The notes below the pieces were generated by a model. That model ran no database searches. It saw nothing but the letters and a program-made list of their open reading frames with translations, and had not been told where the DNA came from. A stretch of 64,000 nt of DNA from Pontixanthobacter sp. CEM42 (GTDB lineage: Bacteria > Pseudomonadota > Alphaproteobacteria > Sphingomonadales > Sphingomonadaceae): the NCBI RefSeq assembly GCF_017812015.1, contig NZ_JADQTN010000001.1, positions 1,404,501 through 1,468,500 of the forward strand, written 5' to 3'. Shown here piece after piece: positions 45,181 to 55,310 of this stretch. Each line of letters starts with the position of its first letter. Positions within the stretch are counted from its first letter, which is position 1. A program made the translations under genes and the position numbers.

Positions 45181-47289
45181 TCATAGTTCATCCACGCGCT
45201 TGATACCGCCTGAGCCATCAGTCTCATCTTTCTCTGGCGGAGGAGGACGATCGGTCGGATTATGATCGGCCAGAAACGCTTCGAGCGCATCGTACCAACG
45301 CCGCTCATTACTCTTGCTGCTGAAACCGTGTCCTTCTCTGCGTATAACCAACGTCTCGATTGGCTTGCCATGCTCTTCCGCAGCGTCTTTGAACGCAGTG
45401 AACTGCGCAAACGGAACAACGCGGTCCGACGTCCCATGCGCCAGCAAGACCGGCCGGGTTAGTCGCGCGACCTGCTTTGCTGGTGAGAAATCATCGAGAT
45501 CGAGAATGGTCTGCTCACCTTCGACGCGCTTGCGCCAGCGCCTGCCAGCGCGGCGGGTGAAGTAATCGCGATCGTGTTTCAGCTGTTCATCAAAATCGGT
45601 AACCCCAGCCCAACTAGCCGCGCAGCGATAGCGCTCGGGATTGCGGATCACAGCCCACAGCGCAGCAAAACCGCCATAACTTCCGCCAACCACGCAAACT
45701 CTGCCGGGGTCAACATGACCTTCGGCAACAGCCCAATCCATCGCGTCATCAAGATCGTCCTGCATTTTGCGGCCGATCTGTCCGTTACCGAGCTCTTCAA
45801 ACGCTTCACCATAACCGCCAGATCCGCGGAAATTGGGTTGGAGAACCGCGTAACCGCGATTGGCCAGCAATTGCACTTCATCGTTGTAAATCAGCGAGTC
45901 CCGAATGCCATACGGCCCACCATGCGGCAGCAGGATCAACGGATACTTTCCGTTCGATTCAGGCTTTGGTTTGCCTTTCGGCAATGTCAGGTATCCCTCG
46001 ATCGGCGTTCCGTCGCGCGCGGTGTAGGTAATGACGCGAACATCGGCCAATTGCTGGAAATCGACATCGGGCCGATACTCGCTGAACAGGTCCAGATTCC
46101 GCTGGCTCGGCGTGAAAATATACATCGCGCCCGGATCATTCGCATCGCCATGGCGGACAATCATCCGTTCGGTTCCGGCAACAGGCGATAGCCGCACCCG
46201 GCCTGCCCCCAACGCCGCCTCTAACTGAGATTGCGTGTTCTTCAGATCGGGGTCGAACCAATGCGTTCTTGGCGCGTCATCTTCATATGTCGCGGCAATA
46301 AGTACGCCTTCGCTATCAACCTGCACGCCTCTGATATCGCGTGATGGGTGCGAATAGACGATAGCACCCGACGTTCCCGTCCGATAATCGAACTCGCGCA
46401 AGACTTTACGCCCTGTTTCATCGCGAACCAACGCATAGCCGGTGTCGGTGCCCGCACGGATGCTGAGAAAGTCCCAATTGTCGACTTCGTCACGCTCATG
46501 CTTGTTGACTTTAGCGACTTCGATCCAATCCTCTTCGGCTGATCCGCGATAGAAGAAGGCAAGCTTCGAATGGTTTTGCCAGCGCATGCCGATCCGCACG
46601 ACACCCTTATTATCGGCCCACCATTCGTCGATGCCTTTGCGCCGCTTTTGAACCCTGACCGCTTTGTTGGCACCGCTTCCGTCCAGCGGATAGCGATAGA
46701 CATCGGGATCGAGACCGACTTTCAACGAAAGTGATAGAATCACATACTCGCCTGCAGGATCGGTGTAGAGCACATCATCGCCCTCGAAACCCTGCTCCTT
46801 GAAACCAATAAAATGCGTGGCCTTGCTTGGCCTGTCATAGACCATCAGGCTGGTCGTCCACTGACCGGTCATCAAATACCGCCGCGACGTGGAGAAGCCA
46901 TTTCCGTCGATGCTATACAAGATTCGGTTCGGGCCCGCCCAACGGAACCAGTTCATCCAATCGCCGCGCCCGACATCAAGCGTTTCAACCAAGTCACGCG
47001 TTTCGGCGTCAAAAATGGCGATCTTGGCGCGACCTTTGACAGTCGTCTGTACGGCCAGATGTGCGCCGTCCGGTGACAGTTTCGCGCTACGCAATGCTGT
47101 ACGTGACGCAAATGCCGAAGTAGGGATCAACTCCGGCCAGCCGTCATCCAGTTGCACAAATTCTGTAGACTGCGCGGGCACTGACGCCGCTTCTCCGGAG
47201 TCTACTTCTTGGGCAGAGGCGGCCGTCCCCAACATGATTGCCGCAGAAAGCAGGATATGGTGCCACGTAAAGGTTCTGTTGGTTCGCAT
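45181..47289 (-). CDS. Secreted S9-family prolyl-oligopeptidase-like peptidase, copy 2
   Basis: 702 residues, signal peptide ending TAASAQ. Propeller blades run from ELIPTSAFASRTALRSAKL. Catalytic residues Ser537 (GGSYGGF), Asp622 (GTSD) and His654 (REGH) are all present. The C-terminal tail is short (PPPPEKDETDG). It starts 2 bases after the copy 3 stop and ends 22 bases before copy 1. Compared with copies 3 and 4 the substrate loop around the active serine differs (FAAL for YAAL), and the residue before GH is Glu in an RREGH context. Substrate unknown; the four enzymes probably share peptide degradation in the periplasm. Confidence 0.9.
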   Translation of the reverse strand: MRTNRTFTWHHILLSAAIMLGTAASAQEVDSGEAASVPAQSTEFVQLDDGWPELIPTSAFASRTALRSAKLSPDGAHLAVQTTVKGRAKIAIFDAETRDLVETLDVGRGDWMNWFRWAGPNRILYSIDGNGFSTSRRYLMTGQWTTSLMVYDRPSKATHFIGFKEQGFEGDDVLYTDPAGEYVILSLSLKVGLDPDVYRYPLDGSGANKAVRVQKRRKGIDEWWADNKGVVRIGMRWQNHSKLAFFYRGSAEEDWIEVAKVNKHERDEVDNWDFLSIRAGTDTGYALVRDETGRKVLREFDYRTGTSGAIVYSHPSRDIRGVQVDSEGVLIAATYEDDAPRTHWFDPDLKNTQSQLEAALGAGRVRLSPVAGTERMIVRHGDANDPGAMYIFTPSQRNLDLFSEYRPDVDFQQLADVRVITYTARDGTPIEGYLTLPKGKPKPESNGKYPLILLPHGGPYGIRDSLIYNDEVQLLANRGYAVLQPNFRGSGGYGEAFEELGNGQIGRKMQDDLDDAMDWAVAEGHVDPGRVCVVGGSYGGFAALWAVIRNPERYRCAASWAGVTDFDEQLKHDRDYFTRRAGRRWRKRVEGEQTILDLDDFSPAKQVARLTRPVLLAHGTSDRVVPFAQFTAFKDAAEEHGKPIETLVIRREGHGFSSKSNERRWYDALEAFLADHNPTDRPPPPEKDETDGSGGIKRVDEL

Positions 47290-47291
47290 CT

Positions 47292-49277
47292 TCAGTCCGC
47301 TGGATTGTGCTTTGCCAGAAATGCTTCGAGCTTGTCATACCAAGCCTGCTCGCTTTCCTTCTTATCGAAGCTATGGCCCTCGTCTTCAAATACCAGCAGT
47401 TCAAGCTGTCCGGTACTCTGCGCAGCGTCCCGCATCTTCTCGAATTGGTCGAACGGCACACGGCTATCTTTCTTCCCGTGAGCAAGCAGCAGCGGTCGCG
47501 TCAGGTTCTCAGCCGATCGGTAGGGTGACACTTCATTGAGTGTGATATCCTCGTCATTGCCCTCTACTCGGTCACGCCATTCGCGGTAGAATTTGGTCGA
47601 GAAATAGTCGCGATCATACAACAGTAGCGACCGCCAGTCGCTCACTCCAGCGAAGCTCGCGGCGCAGCGATAGCGCTCTGGATTGCGGAGCACCGCCCAC
47701 ATTGCTGCGTATCCGCCATAGCTTGAGCCGACGACACAAACGCGCTTCGGATCGGCAATCCCCTCTGCCACGGCCCAATCCATCGCATCATCAAGATCGT
47801 CCTGCATCCCGCGCCCGATCTGGCCATCACCAAGTTCTTCGAACGCATCGCCATAGCCACCTGATCCGCGGTAATTCGGTTGCAGCACCGCATAGCCGCG
47901 ATTGGCCATCAGTTGGACTTCGTCATCGTAGCGTAATGTATCGCGGATTCCGTAAGGCCCTCCATGCGGCAGGATCACGAGCGGCAGCCCTTTTGCCTCA
48001 CGGCCTTTCGGTAGCGTCAGGAAGCCATTGATCTCGGTTCCGTCGCGTGCGGTGTAAGAAATCGCCTTGGGCATCACGAGCTGCCGGAAATCGACTTGCG
48101 GGCGCATTTCCAGGAAAAGATCGACCTTCTTCGTTGCCGGGGTAAAAATATACATTGCGCCCGGGTCGCCGGCATTGCCCGCCCAGATCAGCATCCGGCT
48201 GCCATCATCGGCCCGCGACACAATCCGTGCATTCCCCTCAGGCAAGGCAGAACTCATCTTGCCTTGCAGCGTCGCCAAATCAGGATCGAGCCATTCGATC
48301 TCATCCGCCTCGGCAGTGTAGGACACCGCAATTGGCGTATTATCGCGGTCAAAATAGGCATCGTTCACATCCCATTGGGGATTCTCGTAGACCGTATCGA
48401 CAACTTCCTGCGTAGCGTAATTGTAGCGAAGCAGCGCCTTGCGCCCGCTGTCGGTCTTCTGGATTACATAGCCAATGTCAGAACCTGCGGTCAGGCTACT
48501 CACTTGCCAGCTTTCCATCTCAGCAGAATCTGCGGCCAGTTTGCCAATCTGGTCGAAACCGTCATCTTCGCTGCTGCGATAATAGACGCGGTACCGATTA
48601 TTGACCCAGCCGCCCCCGACCCGGACCACGCCTTCATTATCGGCCCACCAGTCGAGTACGTTGCGCTTTTGCCCCTGAACGTTTTCGCCATTGCTTTTCC
48701 GGTCCAGCGGAAAGCGCATGACCTGGGGCCAATTGTAGATGTTCTTTTGAATCGCTAGCAGCACGAATGATCCATCGGGCGCGACATGGATCAGATCATC
48801 ACCATAAAGGCCTTGCCCGTTACGACCGATAAACAGTCGCTCACCCGTGTCGGTATCGAGTGAGTACAACCGTGAAAAGCGGCGTTTACGGCCTTCCAAA
48901 CCGGTGCTGGACGAAACGGCAAACAGCACACGCTTTGGCCCAGCCCAGCGGAACCATTTCAGCTCCACATCCTCGGGCATGGCAATGCGGCGATAGGGCT
49001 TCTTCGTGTCAGCATTGAACAGCGCGAGATTGGGCCGATCGTCCAGCGTCATCCGCATCGCAATCCACTTGCCATCGGGCGAAATTCGCGCGCTGCGCAA
49101 TTGGTTGCGTTCGGCAAAAGCGGCAGTCGGAACGCGTTCGGGCAGGCCAGCGGTCAGCGATTCAGTCGCTTGCTGCGTCTGCGCTGGAGTAGCATCCTGC
49201 GCCGAAACTGCGGTGCCCAACACGAATGCCGCGAAACACAAAACACAGCGCCAAGTAGTTTTCATGGTGGTTCGCAT
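47292..49277 (-). CDS. Secreted S9-family prolyl-oligopeptidase-like peptidase, copy 3
   Basis: 661 residues. A signal peptide ends TAVSAQ. It contains the AFAERNQLRSARISPDGKWI propeller start. Catalytic Ser519 lies in VGSSYGGY (GSS instead of GGS), Asp604 in GKKDS and His635 in FEDEGH. Ends LAKHNPAD, shared with copy 4. The start could be the ATG four codons later (49265). It starts 2 bases after the copy 4 stop (TGACAATG), implying translational coupling. Confidence 0.9.
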   Translation of the reverse strand: MRTTMKTTWRCVLCFAAFVLGTAVSAQDATPAQTQQATESLTAGLPERVPTAAFAERNQLRSARISPDGKWIAMRMTLDDRPNLALFNADTKKPYRRIAMPEDVELKWFRWAGPKRVLFAVSSSTGLEGRKRRFSRLYSLDTDTGERLFIGRNGQGLYGDDLIHVAPDGSFVLLAIQKNIYNWPQVMRFPLDRKSNGENVQGQKRNVLDWWADNEGVVRVGGGWVNNRYRVYYRSSEDDGFDQIGKLAADSAEMESWQVSSLTAGSDIGYVIQKTDSGRKALLRYNYATQEVVDTVYENPQWDVNDAYFDRDNTPIAVSYTAEADEIEWLDPDLATLQGKMSSALPEGNARIVSRADDGSRMLIWAGNAGDPGAMYIFTPATKKVDLFLEMRPQVDFRQLVMPKAISYTARDGTEINGFLTLPKGREAKGLPLVILPHGGPYGIRDTLRYDDEVQLMANRGYAVLQPNYRGSGGYGDAFEELGDGQIGRGMQDDLDDAMDWAVAEGIADPKRVCVVGSSYGGYAAMWAVLRNPERYRCAASFAGVSDWRSLLLYDRDYFSTKFYREWRDRVEGNDEDITLNEVSPYRSAENLTRPLLLAHGKKDSRVPFDQFEKMRDAAQSTGQLELLVFEDEGHSFDKKESEQAWYDKLEAFLAKHNPAD

Positions 49278-49279
49278 TG

Positions 49280-51277
49280 TCAGTCTGCCGGGTTATGCTT
49301 CGCTAGAAACGCTTCCAACGCGTCATACCAAGCCTGTTCGCTTTCGGCTTTGCTGAACGAATGCCCCTCATCCTCAATCACTAGCAGTTCAAGCGGCACC
49401 GCCGATTTGCTTGCCGCCTTTTTCATTTGCTCGAATTGCTTGAAAGGTACGTTATTGTCAGCCGTGCCGTGCGCCAACAGTACCGGGCGGGTCAAACCTT
49501 CCGCCGACCTGTAAGGTGATACATCTTTTAGGTCGAAATCATCGTCGCCTTCGATTTTTGCAATCCAGCGTTTGCCTGCTTCGCGCGTTAGGTATCGGCG
49601 GTCATAACGAAGCATCCGATCCCAATCGGTCACGCCAGCCCAACTGGCGGCGCATCGATAACGCTCCGGATTGCGTAGCACGGCCCAGAGCGCGGCATAC
49701 CCACCATATGATCCGCCGACGACACAGATCCGTGATTTGTCGGCAGTCCCTTCGGCCACGGCCCAATCCATTGCGTCGTCCAAATCATCCTGCATCCCGC
49801 GCCCGACTTGACCTGAACCCAGCTCGTAAAAATCGTCACCATATCCGCCCGATCCGCGAAAATTGGGCTGCAACACTACATATCCGCGATTGGCGAGAAA
49901 CTGCACTTCATCATTGTATGTCAGCGAATCACGGATACCGAACGGTCCGCCATGCGGTAGAATGATCATCGGAAGGTTTTTCGCCCCGCGGCCTCGCGGC
50001 AAGGTCAGATAAGCGCGAATGTCGGTGCCGTCGCGCGCAGTGTAGGTAATCGCTTTGGGCTTCGCGAGATTCTCAAAGTCGATTTGAGGCCGGTATTGAG
50101 CAATTTCAGAGAGGCTCCTGCTCTCACGATCATACAAATACAGCACGCCGGGATCAGCCTCATTACCAGCCCATGCGAGCAATTTTCCGCCATCCTTTGA
50201 CCGCGACCTTATCCAGACATCGCGGTCACCCACAGCCTCCTTCAAATCGTTATAGGTTTTCTCATACTCGTCATCGAACCAGACAGCCTGCTGGCGATCA
50301 TCGGTGTAAAACGCCGCCAAAGGTTCACCGTCTTCCCACCAAACATCCTCGACATCCCAATCGGGATTTTCATAGAAGGTTTCGACTATCTCTCGCGCTT
50401 CATAGTCGAACACTCGAACGCCGACGCGGCCGCTCTCGCCCTCATCCAATACGTAACCGCGATTCGAACCACTGACGATCTGGATTGCTTCAAAAAAGCT
50501 CTCCTCATCGCCGGGCTTGATCTTGGCTACACGTTCAAATTTGTCGTCCGCACCGGCGCGGTACCAAATGTGGAGTCTGCGGTTGCGCCACCCCATGCCC
50601 AGCCGGACCACACCATCTTTGTCTGCAATCCAGGAGAATACATTCTTCTTCGGTTCCTGAATTTTCGTAATCGCCCCACCCGGCTTGAGCTCGTACCGAA
50701 ACACACTGGGCGTGTAGAAACGACCGTCGCCGCGATGCGCAATCAACGCATAGTCGCCATCCTCAGAAGTGTGGATGACAGTCCCGCCATGTGTGCTGCG
50801 TGGGTCCTCCACCAAGAAATCGTACGTTCCTTCCTTTGGATATGCGAGTAGCAAGCGAGTGAAGCGAACTTGCCATGATCCTACCGTACCTATCCCCGAA
50901 AATTGAATAAGCATCTTCTCATTATTGACCCACTTGTACCACTCGACCTGTGCCCCGTCGGCAAAGTCGATCGCGTCATACGCCCTGCCGGTCTCAGGCG
51001 TGATCACGGTGAGTTTTACATTGCTTCCGACGCGGCGGAATAGCGATAGAACTTCGCCATCGGGAGAAAGCTCGGCACCCCAAAAACTGCTGCGCGATGC
51101 GAAGGCAGAAGTCGGGACGATGGGAGGCTTGGGCTCCAAAGCTGCAGGCACCGAAACCGCAGATTGCGACGATGCAGCAACTTGCTGCGATTCCGCTGGC
51201 TCGGCATCCTGAGCCGATGCCGCCGCCAGCGGTACACACGCTACAAATGCCGCCAGCGCGGCAATAACCCGGTTCAT
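49280..51277 (-). CDS. Secreted S9-family prolyl-oligopeptidase-like peptidase, copy 4 (first in operon)
   Basis: 665 residues. A signal peptide ends AAASAQ. VPTSAFASRSSFWGAELSPD opens the propeller. Catalytic Ser523 (GGSYGGY), Asp607 (GTADN) and His639 (EDEGH) are intact. It is the first gene of the four-gene run, served by the promoter candidate and inverted repeat at 51286-51336. It shares with copy 3 the end LEAFLAKHNPAD, and is closer to copy 3 than to the others by eye. Confidence 0.9.
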   Translation of the reverse strand: MNRVIAALAAFVACVPLAAASAQDAEPAESQQVAASSQSAVSVPAALEPKPPIVPTSAFASRSSFWGAELSPDGEVLSLFRRVGSNVKLTVITPETGRAYDAIDFADGAQVEWYKWVNNEKMLIQFSGIGTVGSWQVRFTRLLLAYPKEGTYDFLVEDPRSTHGGTVIHTSEDGDYALIAHRGDGRFYTPSVFRYELKPGGAITKIQEPKKNVFSWIADKDGVVRLGMGWRNRRLHIWYRAGADDKFERVAKIKPGDEESFFEAIQIVSGSNRGYVLDEGESGRVGVRVFDYEAREIVETFYENPDWDVEDVWWEDGEPLAAFYTDDRQQAVWFDDEYEKTYNDLKEAVGDRDVWIRSRSKDGGKLLAWAGNEADPGVLYLYDRESRSLSEIAQYRPQIDFENLAKPKAITYTARDGTDIRAYLTLPRGRGAKNLPMIILPHGGPFGIRDSLTYNDEVQFLANRGYVVLQPNFRGSGGYGDDFYELGSGQVGRGMQDDLDDAMDWAVAEGTADKSRICVVGGSYGGYAALWAVLRNPERYRCAASWAGVTDWDRMLRYDRRYLTREAGKRWIAKIEGDDDFDLKDVSPYRSAEGLTRPVLLAHGTADNNVPFKQFEQMKKAASKSAVPLELLVIEDEGHSFSKAESEQAWYDALEAFLAKHNPAD

Positions 51278-51285
51278 GTAGTCAG

Positions 51286-51336
51286 CCCCAATATTCCAAT
51301 CCCGTCGCAGGATAAGTTATTGGGGAAAATAGACAA
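51286..51336 (-). promoter_or_regulatory. Candidate promoter and inverted repeat of the S9 peptidase operon
   Basis: On the minus strand TTGTCT (51331-51336) and TATCCT (51309-51314) have 16-base spacing, placing the transcript start about 25 bases before the ATG. The perfect inverted repeat CCCCAATA (51286-51293) and TATTGGGG (51318-51325) brackets the -10, so it could bind a repressor. The boxes match consensus only 4 of 6 each. Confidence 0.4.
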
Positions 51337-51354
51337 GTGCGTCCTGCGTTACGC

Positions 51355-52857
51355 TCAGTGCGGTGCCAGGCCGATTTCGAGGCCCGTACGGTCTTCCAGC
51401 GCAAAGCGGTCGAACAGATCGGCGCTGGCGGTGTTCAAACCGACAATCCGTGTGTGGCGACCGTTGCGTCGCATCCGGTCGACAACTTTGTCCAAAGCCT
51501 CAATCGCCGAGATGTCCCAGAAATGCGCGGTGGATACGTCAATCACAACGTGATGTGCAGCGTCTTCATACTGACTTTCCGGGCCGAGCGCGGCGATGAA
51601 CCGGTCCACTGAGGCAAAGAATATCTGCCCAGTGACTTTGTAAACCGCGCTATGCTCGCGCCGGATACGTTCAACGCTGAACATCGTGCGGACTTTGCCG
51701 GCGAAGAAGATGCCCGACAGCAGCACACCGACCAGCACGCCCATCGCAAGATCATGCGTCCACACAACCACAATAACGGTCGCCAGCATTACCGCCGAAG
51801 ATGTCGGCGGATGACGTTTGATATTGGCGATCGAGTTCCAGCTGAAAGTACCGATCGATACCATGATCATGACCGCCACGAGTGCCGGCATCGGCACACT
51901 GCCAACATAAGGACCAAGCACCGTCAGCAGGAACAGCAAGAATGCACCTGCGGTAAAGGTCGACAAGCGCCCGCGACCGCCAGAGGCGACGTTGATCACC
52001 GACTGACCGATCATCGCGCAACCGCCCATACCGCCGAAGAATGCTGCCACAATATTGGCGACACCCTGCCCGGCGCTCTCTTGCTGCTTGTTGCTGTCCG
52101 TATGCGTCATATCATCGACGATCTGCGCAGTGAGTAAACTCTCGAGCAGACCAACCGCAGCCATCGTCAGTGAATAGGGCAGGATCACCATGAAGGCTTC
52201 CCATGTGAACGGCACATCGGGGATGCCAAATGTTGGCAGTCCATCAGGCAGTTTGCCCTCGCCTGCGACATTGTTGACTGGCACGTTCCAGAAGATTGCA
52301 ACCGCCGTCAAAAGAACAATTGCAACCAGCGGGCTCGGAATGATTTTCGATATGCGGGGAAAGCCGTAGATAATGGCGAGTCCAGCCGCGACCATCGCAT
52401 AGGTTTCCCAACCAACATCGGTGAGCTGCGGAATCTGCGCGATGAAAATCAGGATCGCGAGCGCGTTGACGAAGCCAGTAATGACCGAACGCGACACAAA
52501 TTGCATCAGCAGGTCGAGCCGCAGCAGCGCCGCAATGCCCTGAATAATGCCCATCAAAATCGTCGCAGCGAACAGATAATCGACGCCGTAATCCTTGACC
52601 AATGGGATCACGACAACTGCAACCGCAGCCGTCGCCGCAGAGATCATGCCCGGACGGCCGCCGACCAGCGCAATCACCATCGCAATCGCGACCGAAGCGT
52701 AAAGGCCCACGCTCGGGTCCACGCCAGCGATCAGGGAGAAACCTATCGCCTCCGGGATCAAAGCAAGTGCGACCACGATGCCGGCCAAAATATCCGCACG
52801 GATGTTGCCAAACCAATCGCGTTTCATTGTGGCAGCGAAGGTGCTGTCAGCAGCCAT
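51355..52857 (-). CDS. SulP-family anion transporter with STAS domain
   Basis: 500 residues from the ATG at 52857 (GGAA six bases upstream; an ATG two codons earlier is close). [20 protein letters not shown] and [20 protein letters not shown] are the SulP core; about ten helices follow. The C-terminal STAS domain is visible ([20 protein letters not shown], with the phosphorylation-region Asp-Ile-Ser). Bacterial members carry sulfate, bicarbonate or dicarboxylates, often with sodium. The substrate cannot be set here. No neighbouring sulfur or carbonic anhydrase gene helps. Confidence 0.93.
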   Translation of the reverse strand: MAADSTFAATMKRDWFGNIRADILAGIVVALALIPEAIGFSLIAGVDPSVGLYASVAIAMVIALVGGRPGMISAATAAVAVVVIPLVKDYGVDYLFAATILMGIIQGIAALLRLDLLMQFVSRSVITGFVNALAILIFIAQIPQLTDVGWETYAMVAAGLAIIYGFPRISKIIPSPLVAIVLLTAVAIFWNVPVNNVAGEGKLPDGLPTFGIPDVPFTWEAFMVILPYSLTMAAVGLLESLLTAQIVDDMTHTDSNKQQESAGQGVANIVAAFFGGMGGCAMIGQSVINVASGGRGRLSTFTAGAFLLFLLTVLGPYVGSVPMPALVAVMIMVSIGTFSWNSIANIKRHPPTSSAVMLATVIVVVWTHDLAMGVLVGVLLSGIFFAGKVRTMFSVERIRREHSAVYKVTGQIFFASVDRFIAALGPESQYEDAAHHVVIDVSTAHFWDISAIEALDKVVDRMRRNGRHTRIVGLNTASADLFDRFALEDRTGLEIGLAPH

Positions 52858-53024
52858 AGTCATTTCCAAATCTGTATGAAGCACGCAGATCGCGCGCATG
52901 ATGTTCGCCGCGCGCCTAGAGGTTTATGCTGCAATGCACAACAGCGCGGCTAAAGATGGGCACGTATTCAGCAATTTGACTTGCCGGTGCGCCGCTTTAA
53001 ACCGCTCGCCACAGAGGAGATTTC

Positions 53025-54779
53025 ATGCTCAAAAATTCGCTTACTACTGCGCTCTCACTTGCTCTCTTGGCCGGAGTTGCTGCGCCAGCAACCGCACAGA
53101 CAGTTATCTGGCAATCGCGTCCTGCTGCGAGTGATGCCAGCGCCGATGAGCAGTTGAAAGCACTGTATGAAGACTACTCGCGTTGGCAGGAAAGTGAGCG
53201 CGGCGACACTCTGCCCAGCGTGACTCCCGCAGATTACGAGCGGCGGACCACGGTATTGACGCAGCTGCTAGCAAAACTGGACGGTATTTCTGCGAAAGAA
53301 CTGTCCTCTGATGAAGCCGTAAATGCTGCCGTCCTGCGCAGCGTTCTGACCGAGCAGATCGGGGATGCACAGTTCCGAGAATGGGAAATGCCGCTCAATA
53401 GCGATTCCAACTTCTGGAGTTATCTAGCGCCGACAAGCGGTTTCCAGACAGTTGAGGACTACGAGAAATATATCAGCCAGATGCAAAGCATCCCGCGTTT
53501 CTTTGCCGAGCATATGGCCAATATGCGCAGTGGCCTGGATCGCGGATTTAGCGTCCCACAAGTGACGCTGGAGGGCCGTGACGTATCCATCGAAGCTTAC
53601 TTAGCAAAAGGCCGCGCAAACCCGTTTTTCGCGCCAGTTGCGCAGCAGCCTGGCCGGTTTTCCGCTGCCGACGCCGCGCGTATCGAGGCAAGAGCGCTGG
53701 ATGTGATCGAAAACCACGTCATCCCCGCTTATCGCGATCTGCTCACATTCCTGCGCGATGAGTACTTACCGAACGCGCGCGAAACGCTTGCCGCGCATGA
53801 TTTTCCTGATGGTGAAGCGTATTACGCGCAGCAAATTCGGCAATACACCACACTCGACCTGACTGCCGATGAAATCCACACCATTGGCTTGGAAGAAGTC
53901 GCGCGGATCGAGGCGGCGATGCGTCAAATCATGACCGAAGTGGAGTTCAAAGGAACGATTGCAGAGTTCAATGAAAGCCTGCGCACCGATCCGCGATTTA
54001 TCGCCAAGACACCCGACGAGCTGATGGGCGTAGCATCTTATGTCGCCAAGCGCGTCGACGGCAAAATGAAAGACTATTTCGGCTTTTTGCCACGTCACCG
54101 TTTTTCGATCCGTCCGGTCGCGCCCGATATAGCACCATTCTATACTGCAGGGCGTGGCGGATACGAATATTGCCAGATGAATACGCACAATCTGCCCTCT
54201 CGCCCACTTTACAACATCCCTGCCCTGACTCTGCATGAATGCGCTCCGGGTCACTCTTTTCAAGCGGCGTTCCAACGGGAGCAAGGCGAAACGCCCGAAT
54301 TCCGCCGCCGCATCTATTTCAGCGGCATGGGTGAAGGCTGGGGTCTCTATGTTGAGTATCTCGGCGAAGAAATGGGCATCTACCGCACACCCTATGAAAA
54401 GTTCGGCCGTCTTTCCTACGAGATGTGGCGCGCAGCGCGGTTGGTGATTGATACCGGCATCCACTCACAAGGATGGAGCCGGGACCGGGCCTTGGCCTAT
54501 CTCGGCGACCGCACAGCGCTATCGCGTCACGAGGTAGGAACGGAAATTGACCGCTATATTAGCTGGCCGGGACAAGCCCTCGCCTACAAGCTGGGTGAAA
54601 TGCAGATCCGGCGTTTGCGCGCGGAAGCAGAAGAGAAACTCGGTGACGATTTCGATATCCGCAAATTCCACGACATAATTCTGGCGCTTGGATCAGTGCC
54701 GCTGCCTGTTCTGGAAGAGCGCATCCAGCAGTTCATCGCTGATGGCGGGCAAGGGCTGGATGGGGTTGAGTACCCGTAG
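53025..54779 (+). CDS. Secreted DUF885 metallopeptidase-like protein
   Basis: 584 residues with a signal peptide ending ATAQ and a GAGGAG ribosome-binding site. The family's zinc-binding signature HECAPGHSFQ (an HExxxGH form) occurs at about residue 404, followed by FSGMGEGWGLYVEYLGEEMG, which provides the downstream glutamate region. SWPGQALAYKLGEMQIRRLR near the end is conserved in the family. DUF885 proteins are predicted periplasmic dipeptidases or carboxypeptidases. Its position next to the S9 peptidases fits a peptide-scavenging lifestyle. Confidence 0.9.
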   Translation: MLKNSLTTALSLALLAGVAAPATAQTVIWQSRPAASDASADEQLKALYEDYSRWQESERGDTLPSVTPADYERRTTVLTQLLAKLDGISAKELSSDEAVNAAVLRSVLTEQIGDAQFREWEMPLNSDSNFWSYLAPTSGFQTVEDYEKYISQMQSIPRFFAEHMANMRSGLDRGFSVPQVTLEGRDVSIEAYLAKGRANPFFAPVAQQPGRFSAADAARIEARALDVIENHVIPAYRDLLTFLRDEYLPNARETLAAHDFPDGEAYYAQQIRQYTTLDLTADEIHTIGLEEVARIEAAMRQIMTEVEFKGTIAEFNESLRTDPRFIAKTPDELMGVASYVAKRVDGKMKDYFGFLPRHRFSIRPVAPDIAPFYTAGRGGYEYCQMNTHNLPSRPLYNIPALTLHECAPGHSFQAAFQREQGETPEFRRRIYFSGMGEGWGLYVEYLGEEMGIYRTPYEKFGRLSYEMWRAARLVIDTGIHSQGWSRDRALAYLGDRTALSRHEVGTEIDRYISWPGQALAYKLGEMQIRRLRAEAEEKLGDDFDIRKFHDIILALGSVPLPVLEERIQQFIADGGQGLDGVEYP

Positions 54780-54828
54780 GCGCTGTCACCGCATAGGCTT
54801 CATACCCACATTACTCAAAACCATTGTT

Positions 54829-54847
54829 GCGAATAATTATCATTAGC
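54829..54847 (+). promoter_or_regulatory. Fur-box-like operator
   Basis: The 19-base stretch from 54829 to 54847 matches the classic Fur consensus at about 14 of 19 positions, best in the AATAATTATCATTA part. It lies about 35 bases before the ATG at 54882, so iron-dependent repression is plausible. AT-rich regions give such matches by chance fairly often. Confidence 0.45.
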
Positions 54848-54881
54848 GTTAGCTTCCGAATCGTATTCTGGAGAAACGCCG

Positions 54882-55310
54882 ATGAGCACGCCTGAAGATT
54901 CCGCCCCCACACTGTGCCTGCCACTGCCAACCGCCTGCACAGATCGCACAATATTGCTGATGATGCGCCGCATGGGCACGCATGGATTGCGCGATGCTCA
55001 GGCTGTGATGCTAGCGATGCGATTTTTCGGAACAGGTTTCCGCCAGCCCTTGGTGCTGCTGCGCTGTTTCATGGCTGAGGTCGCACAGGCATCGGAGCGG
55101 AGCATCATGCTCTCTCCCTGCTGCGCACGGCGGATGACGCGTGACGAAGGGCTGCTGCTGGAAACACTAGCGATGTGCCGCCAAAACCCGTCGAGAGCGA
55201 AAGGGGATCTGGGTGAGCTAACCGGCTGCGAACACGCTTGCCGCGCTTTCACAGTCGCGCAGGCGTTTAACAATGCGCTCGCAAACGCAGGTCGGCAATT
55301 GGAAGGCTGA
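54882..55310 (+). CDS. Small DUF6628-like protein
   Basis: 142 residues. GGAG lies 8 bases before the ATG. TILLMMRRMGTHGLRDAQAV, FGTGFRQPLVLLRCFMAEVA and RSIMLSPCCARRMTRDEGLL resemble a small Sphingomonadales family (DUF6628, from memory) with a Pro-Cys-Cys motif. Three further cysteines and a helical rest are seen. The Fur-like box upstream suggests a link to iron. It ends one base before the convergent DsbA-fold isomerase stop. The function of the family is not known. Confidence 0.6.
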   Translation: MSTPEDSAPTLCLPLPTACTDRTILLMMRRMGTHGLRDAQAVMLAMRFFGTGFRQPLVLLRCFMAEVAQASERSIMLSPCCARRMTRDEGLLLETLAMCRQNPSRAKGDLGELTGCEHACRAFTVAQAFNNALANAGRQLEG

